From the NCBI GenBank assembly GCA_042408355.1, contig JBHORD010000123.1, forward strand, positions 1-16,542: a stretch of 16,542 nucleotides of DNA, read 5' to 3'. The stretch's first letter is position 1, and every line of letters starts with the position of its first letter. This stretch comes from Fen-1038 sp042408355. Its GTDB lineage: Bacteria; Chloroflexota; Anaerolineae; Anaerolineales; Villigracilaceae. Below are positions 7,447 through 15,208 of the stretch, piece after piece. The notes below the pieces were generated by a model. That model made no database searches and had not been told where the DNA came from. It was given only the letters and a program-made list of their open reading frames with translations. The position numbers were made by a program, and so were the translations under genes.

Positions 7447-9168
7447 ATGGCAAAGAGCGTTCTGGATATTGTCATCAAATTGAGCAAGCAGGGCGGCGCG
7501 GATCAGGAGACCGTCAGGGGATTGGTGCAACTCAAAACATCAATCCTGCAAACTGTCGCTGTAGCTGGCTCGCTGGTTGCGGCAGGTTATTCCATCAACA
7601 AAGTGCTCAATGAGACGGTGGGCGTTTTGGTTTCCTATGCCGATCAGGTGCGCAAAACATCCGACATGACCGGACTAAGCGCGGAGAGTTCATCGCGGCT
7701 CATTCAGGTGTTGGACAATCTACAAATCTCCTATGATTCGCTGCAAAAAGTCGTTCAGAAAAGCGGAAAAACATACGATTATTCAATTGACGGTCTGGCC
7801 AAAATGTCGGACCAATATATGGCGCTGGGAAGCGCTCAGGAAAAAGCGGCGTTCATGCAGGAGCGCTTCGGGAAGGAATGGGGGCAATGGGTACAGGTGA
7901 TGGAAAAAGGCTCTGCAAAACTGCATGAGATGAATAATGCGGTAGATGAATCGCTGGTATTGAGTCAGCGCAATCTACAGGAAACGCGTCTCTATGAAAT
8001 GATGCTGGACGATCTCAACGACAAAATTACGGCGATCAAAATCACTGTCGGCGAAGGCATTTTAGGTTTGATCACCGGCTCAACGGTGGATATCCGGCGG
8101 CGAACACAGGAGATTTTCAAGCTGACCAATGGCTACGAACTCAACACCAACCAGATGGGACGATGGTCTGACGCACAAAAACGAGCGTGGCAGGAGGCAG
8201 AGAAGCAGGCAGAAGCGGAATGGATGGCAGCGCGCGGTATAGATGCGGCTGGCAACGCCGCGGCTGATGCGGCGTTGGACGAACAGGCATTGCAGAAAGC
8301 CGCCGAAGCGCGCTCGAAACAGTTGCAGGATGCCTTGGGTTTGATCGTAAATGTCTCGCAGGCAAATGCGGATTACGCAAAATCGCAATCCGATTTGACT
8401 GCAAAAATGGCGGATGTGCAAGCGCAGGCGGATGCACTGATCAAACAAGGCTGGGACCCGATGTCAGAGAAGGTCCAGGACTTGCGAAAACAATACAGCG
8501 ATCTTGCGACGCAATATAACGATAACGCCAACGCGCACCGTCAGGCAAGCAATCGCATCATTTACGATTTATTAGTGCAAAAGATGGCGGCAGATGGAAT
8601 GACGGACGCCGAATTTCAAATCGCCATGCAAGCCGGAGTCAATCTGGGAATAATTGACCGGGCTTCGGCACAGATGGTCATTGATTATGATAAAGTGACC
8701 AATGCGGTCATCGAGCACAAAGCGCGGTTGGAGGATATTCAAGGCATTCTCAATTTGATGACATCCAGGGGGTACACAGTGGATGTAGCAATAAAAATGA
8801 TTCAATCGGTGGTAGATTCATCCACGTGGATTGACACTCAAATGAATAAGGCCAGCCAAACGCGCGGCGGGAATGCATATGTCAGTCCGGCGCAGAGTTA
8901 TTCGGGAGGGGCGAGGGACAGCGGCGGTCCGGGTGTTGCGGGAGGTGTGTATTTGATTGGACGAGGCGCGCAGCCGGAGGCGTTCATTGCGCCGGCTGAT
9001 GGGATGTTTGTTCCAAATGCAGATCGTCTGTTAGGCGGCGGAACAGTCAATGTATATTTGACGGTTTCATCGCCCGTGACTATTTTGGACCGTCAAAACG
9101 CACAAAACGTTCTATTGCCGTTCATCATCCAAGGCGTGCGCGACGCCAAAGCGCGAGGAGCGATCTAA
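7447..9168 (+). CDS. Tail tape measure protein
   Basis: This protein sets tail length and runs inside the tube. It has 573 residues, short for the family; using about 1.5 angstrom per residue the tail would be near 85 nm. An N-terminal hydrophobic stretch (LQTVAVAGSLVAAGYSI, about 34-50) is the membrane-active segment usual in tape measures. The middle (about 70-450) is long helical coiled coil rich in Ala, Gln and Lys. The C-terminal part has glycine-rich sequence (SGGPGVAGGVYLIGRGAQPE, then FIAPADGMFVPNADRLLGGG) that is typical of tape measure ends. It follows the chaperone pair by 18 nt and overlaps the next gene by TAATG. No peptidase or lysozyme domain is visible. Confidence 0.88.
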   Translation: MAKSVLDIVIKLSKQGGADQETVRGLVQLKTSILQTVAVAGSLVAAGYSINKVLNETVGVLVSYADQVRKTSDMTGLSAESSSRLIQVLDNLQISYDSLQKVVQKSGKTYDYSIDGLAKMSDQYMALGSAQEKAAFMQERFGKEWGQWVQVMEKGSAKLHEMNNAVDESLVLSQRNLQETRLYEMMLDDLNDKITAIKITVGEGILGLITGSTVDIRRRTQEIFKLTNGYELNTNQMGRWSDAQKRAWQEAEKQAEAEWMAARGIDAAGNAAADAALDEQALQKAAEARSKQLQDALGLIVNVSQANADYAKSQSDLTAKMADVQAQADALIKQGWDPMSEKVQDLRKQYSDLATQYNDNANAHRQASNRIIYDLLVQKMAADGMTDAEFQIAMQAGVNLGIIDRASAQMVIDYDKVTNAVIEHKARLEDIQGILNLMTSRGYTVDVAIKMIQSVVDSSTWIDTQMNKASQTRGGNAYVSPAQSYSGGARDSGGPGVAGGVYLIGRGAQPEAFIAPADGMFVPNADRLLGGGTVNVYLTVSSPVTILDRQNAQNVLLPFIIQGVRDAKARGAI

Positions 9169-10697
9169 TGACTGACCGGCGTTACGGTCTCAATAAATAT
9201 GGAGACGGGAAACTCTACGGATCATCCGACCCGCGGCAGGCATTGGCGTGGGATATATCTATAGACTGGAACGATGACGGTTTTTTCGATGAGAATGAAT
9301 GCGACCGCCTGACCGGCATCGAGATCGTGCGCGGCCGCTCGCAATTCCTGTTGCCCGCGGGCGAAGGATTTGGCTCGGTGGAAAACGGCACGGTCACTTT
9401 GACACTGCGCAATGATGACGGTCGTTTCGACGGTTGGAATACCAACAGTCCATTGTATCCAAACGTTGATGGCGGGAAGGAAATTCGAATCCGCGTGCGG
9501 GATTTGTGGGGCGGCGGAAAATATGCGCTATTCCGCGGTGTGATCACAGATATAACGCCAATTGGATATGGCACGCAGGACGCGCAGGTGCAGATCCAAG
9601 CCAGTGACGGGTTATTCTATCTGCGAAATTATTCAGCGCGCGCGGCGGTTCAGGAACATATTTCTCCCGACGAAGCCATTGGGATGATATTGGATGCGGT
9701 TCAATGGCCTTCGAAGTGGGGGCGATCATTGGATGCTTCTGCGGAAACAATCCGCTATTGGTGGGCGACCGGCGACAAAAAAGCCATGAGCGAAATCGAA
9801 GATATTGCTCATTCCTTTTTAGGTTATTTCTTTGTGGATGCCAATGGGCAGGCGCGATTCGTCCAGCGGACGAACGTCGGCGAGTCTGTGGTGAATTACC
9901 CGCAGGAGTATTTGTTGAAGGACATTGATAACCCACAGCCATTCGCAATCCGGCGCAATGTGATGCGTTTGAAGGTGCATCCACGCACGGAAGTTGCAGC
10001 GACAATGATCTATCAACTGGTTGGTAGTCCTATCGTAAACGGCGGCGCGACATTGAAAGTGTTCGCAAACTATACATATAACAACCAGCCAGTCCCCGCC
10101 AAAGATGTATCCATCAGCGTTTTTCAAGCGAATACGCAATCGGATTTCTTAGGGACAGATAAAACCGCAGAATGCACGGCGACCGTGACCAATTTCGGTC
10201 AAACCGGACTGGTGGAGATCACCTATAATGGCGGCGGAGCGGTATATATCAAATTGGAATTGCAGGGGATTCCAATCTACGAACCAAATTCAGCGGATGT
10301 TACATATCCGAGCGATGTTTCCACGGTCAAGATGCCGAGGGAATTGGTGCTCGATCTGCCCTGGCAACAGGATGTAAATGCGGCAGTGGATATCGCCAAT
10401 GTGCTGGGGCCATATTTTGCGGCAGGACATCCAATGCCGGGCGTACAAATCGAAAATCGTCCGAGCTTGCAATTTTCCGCCGATCTCTTCGACATTGTCA
10501 CGGCTGATCTGCCTGCGCTAGGACTAAACGGGCAATCATACCGTGTGAGCCGCATCGAGCATCGGTCTGATTCGGGAATTGCAAACTGTCAGCGCGTCGT
10601 TTCGCGGATTTATTTCGAACCATATGTCTCGTCAGGCGAATATATGCAATGGGATACACGCTCGGTTTGGGACACGGAGACGGTGTATGGCTGGTAA
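9168..10697 (+). CDS. Tail-tip / baseplate hub protein
   Basis: This protein of 509 residues follows the tape measure, where tail-tip hub proteins are encoded. It starts at TAATG overlap with GAGGAG upstream. Residues 33-44 read DWNDDGFFDENE, a complete 12-residue EF-hand-like calcium loop (D, N, D, G, D, E at positions 1, 3, 5, 6, 9, 12). Around residues 100-260 the strands and ITDITPIGYGTQDAQVQIQA match hub proteins that bind the tube end. Residues 283-370 look like an inserted Ig-like beta domain. The C-terminal part (SYRVSRIEHRSDSG) is typical of gp27-like hubs, where the ring domain is closed. The hub call is good; the domain limits are estimates. Confidence 0.72.
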   Translation: MTDRRYGLNKYGDGKLYGSSDPRQALAWDISIDWNDDGFFDENECDRLTGIEIVRGRSQFLLPAGEGFGSVENGTVTLTLRNDDGRFDGWNTNSPLYPNVDGGKEIRIRVRDLWGGGKYALFRGVITDITPIGYGTQDAQVQIQASDGLFYLRNYSARAAVQEHISPDEAIGMILDAVQWPSKWGRSLDASAETIRYWWATGDKKAMSEIEDIAHSFLGYFFVDANGQARFVQRTNVGESVVNYPQEYLLKDIDNPQPFAIRRNVMRLKVHPRTEVAATMIYQLVGSPIVNGGATLKVFANYTYNNQPVPAKDVSISVFQANTQSDFLGTDKTAECTATVTNFGQTGLVEITYNGGGAVYIKLELQGIPIYEPNSADVTYPSDVSTVKMPRELVLDLPWQQDVNAAVDIANVLGPYFAAGHPMPGVQIENRPSLQFSADLFDIVTADLPALGLNGQSYRVSRIEHRSDSGIANCQRVVSRIYFEPYVSSGEYMQWDTRSVWDTETVYGW

Positions 10698-11298
10698 ATT
10701 CAAAAGCGTTGACTATATCATCACGGCGAAGCATTATGGCGGAAGCGCGCGCGGCTACATCCGCAAAATCCAGCAGGATAAGCGCCGGCAGGGAATCGCG
10801 GTGACGATCAAAGATTTGGATAAAGAGCCAACGGGTGCGCCGCTTTATGCGCGCATTTGGAAGGGGCAATGGATTGCCGACTGCGAATGCGGAAGCGCGT
10901 CGTTCGTTGACCCGGACGAACCGATCTTTTTCTGCTTTGGATGCGGCAACCGCGCCAATGACAGCAAACCGCGCCCGGTGATTTTCCCGCCCGAAGCGGA
11001 ACGAAAAGAGATCGAGCGATTACTGTTGGAGCGGCCAGTTGACGATCTGGCGGGGCTGACCGATCTGGAGCGGGCTGGGATGGCGAAAGCTGTGCTGTAC
11101 GTGGAAGTGGAAGTGGATGAAGCACCAGAGTCTTTGACGGCAACGCAGAACATATCAACGCGAAAGAGCCTTCGCACGCTACCGCTGGTGCGTTCATGGA
11201 GACCGGGAGAAACCGTTGCGGATTTGCGAAAACAACAGGATGCGGCAATCCGCAAATGGCATGAGGAATTGAAGGCAGGTAAAAATGTCGTTCGATAA
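10687..11298 (+). CDS. Zinc-ribbon protein of the tail-tip region
   Basis: This protein has 203 residues. ATG 10687 overlaps the hub gene stop by 11 nt, with CGGAG at 10675-10679 in front; a longer frame from 10579 lies inside the hub gene. C66-x-C68 and C83-x-x-C86 make a four-cysteine zinc ribbon (CECGSASF, then FCFGCGN). The N terminus is basic (KIQQDKRRQG). After the ribbon come a helical region (AERKEIERLLLERP, then LTDLERAGMAKAV) and a C-terminal segment. I do not know its function. A structural tail-tip part or a minor virion protein is suggested by its place between the hub and the fibre genes. Confidence 0.72.
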   Translation: MAGKFKSVDYIITAKHYGGSARGYIRKIQQDKRRQGIAVTIKDLDKEPTGAPLYARIWKGQWIADCECGSASFVDPDEPIFFCFGCGNRANDSKPRPVIFPPEAERKEIERLLLERPVDDLAGLTDLERAGMAKAVLYVEVEVDEAPESLTATQNISTRKSLRTLPLVRSWRPGETVADLRKQQDAAIRKWHEELKAGKNVVR

Positions 11299-11908
11299 TG
11301 ATTACACCGCTGTGACTGGTGCGACGTACACTGCGGCGCAATACAACACACACACGCGCGATAACTTCACGGCTATTTTTGTTTACACCCAAGCGGGGAG
11401 CATTGCATATTCGACATCTGCGACAACGTTGGCGGAGCTAAAAAAGCCAAGCGTATTATCTGCGCTTGTGATGGACAGCGGCGGCATACCTGTTTGGCTG
11501 GCGCTGACCAACCTAGGCGGAATTCATGCAAAGGCGCAGAAGGATTACAACGCAAGCGATCAGCATATTTCATCAACGAGCTACACGGATATTACGAATG
11601 CGAGTCACACCATCGTTACGACAACAACATGCACAATTATTTTGATTGCGCGAGGAGTATTTGCGGTGGGGGCGGCTGGCGGGCGCGCGTTTGTGCAGGG
11701 AGTAATAGGCGCATCAGGAAGCGGAGACAGCGGCGCTCCGCACACAAGTTCAGCGTATTATGTACCGTTTGCCCTGACCTGGTATAAGACGGGCGTGCCG
11801 GCAGGTACGATCACATGCAAATTGCAGGGCAGAGCCAACACCAGCGCAAGCGCCGACGTTGGGATTTTCGAGCGCGGGCATTTAGATATTTATGCATTTG
11901 CGGAGTAA
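11285..11908 (+). CDS. Tail fibre-like protein 1
   Basis: This protein of 207 residues starts at ATG 11285, overlapping the zinc-ribbon gene by 14 nt. Its start has the phage tail motif TAAQYNTHTRDNF (16-28), a short N-terminal element that I know from tail and fibre proteins in phages of actinobacteria and related groups. The rest is Thr/Ser/Gly-rich and predicted beta (residues 90-200, e.g. SSTSYTDITNASHTIVTTTT), as in fibre knobs with a jelly-roll appearance. It probably contributes to host attachment. There is no catalytic motif. The receptor-binding role is inferred from composition and place. Confidence 0.65.
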   Translation: MSFDNDYTAVTGATYTAAQYNTHTRDNFTAIFVYTQAGSIAYSTSATTLAELKKPSVLSALVMDSGGIPVWLALTNLGGIHAKAQKDYNASDQHISSTSYTDITNASHTIVTTTTCTIILIARGVFAVGAAGGRAFVQGVIGASGSGDSGAPHTSSAYYVPFALTWYKTGVPAGTITCKLQGRANTSASADVGIFERGHLDIYAFAE

Positions 11909-11913
11909 TCATC

Positions 11914-12705
11914 ATGACTGACCTTTCGTCCTTTTTACGGACCGATCTCTATGACGATCACACTGCGGAAGATGTGAACAAACTAATCGCGGCATCGTTG
12001 CGGTCAGAACTCGCAAACATAGAGACAATCAGCGCGACGCGAGCATTAGCAGATAATGATTGCCCGTTCCAAATTCTTACGGCGAGCGGCGGCGACCAGA
12101 TTGTCAAATTAGCTCCGTTGTCTTCCAGCAATCATGTGACTATGATCTATAACTCGGGCGCGTCGAACAATCTGATCGTAAAAGATGATTCCGCGACCGT
12201 GACATTTGCCGCAGTCGAACCCGGGTCATTCGCCTTCCTTGCGCCTTTGCTGGGAACGTCATGGATACTGGTTTCTCCGTCACAGGTTCAAACGAGTGGT
12301 TTCATGCAGACGTCGGTCTACGACCCTGCCAATATTGCTGAACAGCTTGTGGGTTTGAATGCAACTCAAACTCTGACAAAAAAACGGATAAAAAAACGTA
12401 TAATATCCGTCGCGCAGTCCGCCACGCCGAGCATCAACACGGACGCCGGCGACATTTTCGAGATCACGGGTTTGGCACAAAACATCACGTCATTCACCGT
12501 TACAGGAACGCCGAACAAAGGCGACGTAATGCAGATTTGGATTACCGACAATGGCGCAAGCCGGACCATCACTCCCGGATCGTCGTTCGCGGGAACGGCG
12601 GAGTTTTCTCTCACGGGGCTGGCTACAACGATAGGTAAGCGGCTGATGCTCTTATTGCAGTACACGACCATTTGGGAGCTGGTTGGAGTGTTGAATCAGG
12701 CGTGA
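11914..12705 (+). CDS. Tail fibre-like protein 2
   Basis: This protein has 263 residues. I chose ATG 11914 because CGGAG (11901-11905) precedes it; the frame from 11815 overlaps the preceding gene. It has two beta halves. The second starts with the repeat-like motif LVGLNATQTLTKKRIKKRI (about 147-165), which resembles the LTNKRI element of phage fibre shafts, and continues with GDIFEITGLAQNITSFTVTG and GDVMQIWITDNGASRTIT, a common phage fibre domain. In the motif the usual Asn of LTNKRI is Lys. A 12-bp imperfect tandem repeat of A6CGNATA lies under it (12379-12402). Receptor binding is likely but not shown. Confidence 0.7.
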   Translation: MTDLSSFLRTDLYDDHTAEDVNKLIAASLRSELANIETISATRALADNDCPFQILTASGGDQIVKLAPLSSSNHVTMIYNSGASNNLIVKDDSATVTFAAVEPGSFAFLAPLLGTSWILVSPSQVQTSGFMQTSVYDPANIAEQLVGLNATQTLTKKRIKKRIISVAQSATPSINTDAGDIFEITGLAQNITSFTVTGTPNKGDVMQIWITDNGASRTITPGSSFAGTAEFSLTGLATTIGKRLMLLLQYTTIWELVGVLNQA

Positions 12706-12708
12706 CGT

Positions 12709-13305
12709 ATGGCTACGATTGATATTCCCCTTCTCAACGACACGTATTTCGCGGACGGCGCGCCGACCACGAATTACGATACGTCTACCGTTTTGGCTAT
12801 CGGCCAAAGCACGAATGTCAATAGAGCGTGGATTAAACCCGACTTCTCTACCGTTCCCAAACGGGTCAAGTTTCTCTCTGCCACGTTTTATATTACTCCA
12901 ATCGTAAATGTTGGGACGACATACGCACGGACAATGTATGCACAGCGTTGTTTGAAAAGCGTGGTTTCTAATCAGGCAACGTGGAACGTCTACTCGACTG
13001 GCAATAACTGGTCGTCCGGCGGCGCGTCCGGCGCCGGGACGGACTACGATAATTCGGTGAGTATTGGCACGATGTCCGTTCCAGCATCCTGCACGCTCAA
13101 CGTTGCAATGGCAATGACGTTGAACGCCGCAGAGCTACAAAAATTGTACGACGGCACGTATGGCAATAACGGCATTGTTCTTTTTGTGAACGGCCAATTG
13201 GCAGACCAAAAGAACTACGCTAGCACAAACCACGCAACGGTATCTTACAGGCCGCATATTACTATCGAGTACGTTCGTCTCGGCGGTTTTTGGGCCTTGG
13301 CATGA
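12709..13305 (+). CDS. DNRLRE-type adhesin / fibre protein 3
   Basis: This protein of 198 residues starts 3 nt after the previous stop. The pattern is that of DNRLRE beta-sandwich domains: an N-terminal DTYFADGAPTTNYDTSTVLA (11-30) in place of the usual D-x-x-I-x-x-x-x-x-x-NYG-T-x-L, then LSATFYITPI, then a W-rich loop around residues 90-105 (WNVYSTGNNWSSGGASGAG), and a C-terminal strand with HITIEYV. Such domains are found in extracellular and adhesive proteins, so it may bind the host surface. It is the last rightward late gene, and the terminator at 13371-13398 is next. The domain call is by pattern, not a search. Confidence 0.65.
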   Translation: MATIDIPLLNDTYFADGAPTTNYDTSTVLAIGQSTNVNRAWIKPDFSTVPKRVKFLSATFYITPIVNVGTTYARTMYAQRCLKSVVSNQATWNVYSTGNNWSSGGASGAGTDYDNSVSIGTMSVPASCTLNVAMAMTLNAAELQKLYDGTYGNNGIVLFVNGQLADQKNYASTNHATVSYRPHITIEYVRLGGFWALA

Positions 13306-13309
13306 TAGA

Positions 13310-13349
13310 AAGTTCTGTCAAGTCCATGCCAAGGGGCTTGACAGAACTT
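13310..13349. repeat. Perfect 13-bp inverted repeat; candidate attP or mRNA hairpin
   Basis: AAGTTCTGTCAAG (13310-13322) matches the exact reverse complement CTTGACAGAACTT (13337-13349). Three further pairs (one G-U) extend the stem to 16 in RNA, with an 8-nt loop at 13326-13333. It lies 5 nt after the last late gene and 48 nt from the recombinase stop. A dyad of this size beside a serine recombinase gene could be the attachment site, but it is equally a transcript-end stem. A half copy (GGTTCTGT) lies at 13354-13361. Confidence 0.6.
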
Positions 13350-13370
13350 AGATGGTTCTGTTTCAAAAGG

Positions 13371-13398
13371 GACCCGCATCTCTGCGGGTCTTTTTTTT
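13371..13398 (+). terminator. Intrinsic terminator of the late (tail) operon
   Basis: GACCCGCA (13371-13378), TCTC loop, TGCGGGTC (13383-13390) and then eight T (13391-13398) form a textbook rho-independent terminator for rightward transcripts. The recombinase stop codon (13397-13399) overlaps the T run. Read leftward, the same stem has a GAGA (GNRA-type) loop and is followed by CCCTTTTG, so it may also stop the recombinase transcript. Confidence 0.9.
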
Positions 13399-14896
13399 AT
13401 GGGCGGAAGACGATTTTGATTTTATTCCCGGTGACGATGATTTTTTCGATAAGCAGATGCAGGCGGCGGTTGACCTTTTGCGGGTCTTCTTCACGCAGCC
13501 ATTCAGGCAGATGGTGCAGGCTGGTGATGGATTGCATGTTGGCAAGCCAGGTCTCGCGCTCGGCGCGGGCGTGAGCGGCCAGTATTCGTTTGTCGTCGAG
13601 TTCGGCAAGGCGTGCATCGAGACGAGACTTATGCAGTCCGTAGCGGGAGAGATCAAATTTGCCGGATAAATAGGCTTCTTCGAGACGCTCAAGCTGTTTT
13701 TCGATTTCAGCGCGCGCGGCATCGTCGTCGGATGAATGCAATTCGGTTCGGTGAACGGCGCGGCGTTTTTTGAGTAGTGGTTCAAGAGCGGGGATGAGTC
13801 CGTCGCCGACGAGCTGCAAAAGGCGCGAGTGCAGAATGGGCGGATGGGTTTTGTCTTTGGAACAGCGCCAGATGAAGCGATCAGCGCGCGGACCGTTTTC
13901 CTGTCGCCACATGGACGCGCCGCACTGACATTTAACCAGTCCAGTAAACTGATTGTTTTTGCGCCCGCGATAACTTTTGCGGCGCCGGCGCAGTTCGGCA
14001 ACCAGCAGATCGCGTGTAGCGTCGTCCCACAATGGTTTATGTTTGCCGCGGGCGCAAATGATTTCGCTGTCAGGCAGGCGGCGGTTCCGGCGTTTGCGCC
14101 CGTATGGGTCCAGAAAGACTCGGCTCTTACCCCAGACCACCCAGCCTGCGTAAAACGGATTCCGCAAAATGTCGCGCACGGTCTGCGGATACCATTCTCC
14201 GCCATGCGGCGCTGGGATTTTATTCGACTTCAAATAGGCGATGATCTGACGGATGGATTGACCATCGAGGAGCATGTCGCGCATTTTCAGGATGTGCCGC
14301 GTGATTTCGGGATTCTGTTCGGGGATGGCTTTGCGGCTCTCTTCTTGACCGCGCGGTTTGCGGTATCCCCAACTGATGCCGGTGGCGGGAAGTCCGCGCT
14401 CGGTGATGCGCTTTGGCATTTGCTCGCGCCATTTGCGGCGCATGCGGCTGATGTCGGCGCGGGAGATGATGGTTGACAGGCCGATAGTCAGGGCAACAGA
14501 GTCGCTGGAATATTGGTCATAGTCGTCGGGAGAAACCGGCTCGATGGCTTGAGCGATGGAGTAGAGTTGTACGTGGTAGGCGGCCAGCGTGCGGAAGACC
14601 GGATCGAGCAGTTCGCGCAGACGGTCGAATTCGGTCATCACGAGGACATCGAATTTGTGATTGCGCGCGGCGTCGAGCATGTCGCGCAGGGCGGGAATGG
14701 CCCTGACCGCCGATTCGAGCGTCAGATATTTGGTGCGCGATTGACCGGCTACAACAAAGGGGCCGGCAGTCTCGACCCAGCCTTTGGATTTCCCCAATTC
14801 GAATGTGCGTTCGAGTTGCGTGGGGATGGAGAATTTATCGTCGGCGGCTTGTTCCTTGGTGGAGACTGCCGCCCAACGCGCAAAGCGAAGTTTCAA
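13397..14896 (-). CDS. Large serine recombinase (phage integrase-type)
   Basis: This enzyme probably integrates and excises the phage. It has 499 residues: N-terminal resolvase domain about 5-160 with nucleophile S12 in AAVSTKEQ and D91-R92-L93; recombinase domain about 165-255 (ISWGYRK, then NPFYAGWVVW); zinc-ribbon-like region about 317-352 with C323-x-C325, C345 and possibly H351; then a coiled-coil region about 395-450. Two departures from the resolvase pattern are visible: the Arg expected two residues before the Ser is A10, and the Arg expected four after the Asp is E95 with R94 beside it. The start is TTG 14896, two codons after an in-frame stop, so it is the only good choice; GGGTGAT is in front. 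It is the last gene of the leftward lysogeny unit. Confidence 0.9.
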   Translation of the reverse strand: MKLRFARWAAVSTKEQAADDKFSIPTQLERTFELGKSKGWVETAGPFVVAGQSRTKYLTLESAVRAIPALRDMLDAARNHKFDVLVMTEFDRLRELLDPVFRTLAAYHVQLYSIAQAIEPVSPDDYDQYSSDSVALTIGLSTIISRADISRMRRKWREQMPKRITERGLPATGISWGYRKPRGQEESRKAIPEQNPEITRHILKMRDMLLDGQSIRQIIAYLKSNKIPAPHGGEWYPQTVRDILRNPFYAGWVVWGKSRVFLDPYGRKRRNRRLPDSEIICARGKHKPLWDDATRDLLVAELRRRRKSYRGRKNNQFTGLVKCQCGASMWRQENGPRADRFIWRCSKDKTHPPILHSRLLQLVGDGLIPALEPLLKKRRAVHRTELHSSDDDAARAEIEKQLERLEEAYLSGKFDLSRYGLHKSRLDARLAELDDKRILAAHARAERETWLANMQSITSLHHLPEWLREEDPQKVNRRLHLLIEKIIVTGNKIKIVFRP

Positions 14897-14913
14897 TATT
14901 TTCTATCACCCAA

Positions 14914-15135
14914 TTATCTGCCGAAGCCGAGAATAAGGTTGCAGGATTGAACGATGATGCCCAATATGACGATGACCACGATGAAAGTCATCGAACTGCG
15001 AATGGAACGGAGATGAGCTTCGATGGATGTCAATAAATCTTGAATTTTGAGATTGGCATCTTCGTTGGATCTGAGTTGGCGTTCAACGTCATCCGATTTT
15101 TCGTCATTTGATTTCATTTTTGTGAAATCGGGCAT
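14914..15135 (-). CDS. Small membrane-anchored coiled-coil protein
   Basis: This is a protein of 73 residues on the minus strand, 17 nt ahead of the recombinase gene. AAGGAG stands in good position before the ATG (complement of 15133-15135). Residues 10-47 are charged and helical (EKSDDVERQLRSNEDANLKI), compatible with a short coiled coil, and residues 48-66 form one hydrophobic helix (SMTFIVVIVILGIIVQ). The function is unknown. A single-helix membrane protein inside a lysogeny unit could be a superinfection-exclusion or regulatory factor, but that is only inferred from its place. I do not recognise a family. Confidence 0.65.
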   Translation of the reverse strand: MPDFTKMKSNDEKSDDVERQLRSNEDANLKIQDLLTSIEAHLRSIRSSMTFIVVIVILGIIVQSCNLILGFGR

Positions 15136-15208
15136 GGCATTCTCCTTTGCGTTTTAGACCAATCGAGTACAGGCAGGTATTGCCAATAACGTGAGCAATA
15201 TAATTTGA

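Noticed and set aside
9544..10005. Minus-strand frames inside the tail-tip hub gene (and similar ones across the late genes)
   Set aside because: They have no upstream ribosome-binding sites and lie opposite recognised phage genes; composition is that of antisense shadows.
11285..13305. Possible diversity-generating retroelement target in the fibre genes
   Set aside because: No reverse transcriptase gene and no near-identical template repeat are visible in the window.
13829..14476. Long open frame on the plus strand opposite the recombinase
   Set aside because: It is a shadow of the recombinase gene; no ribosome-binding site, and the minus-strand protein has clear family domains over the same bases.
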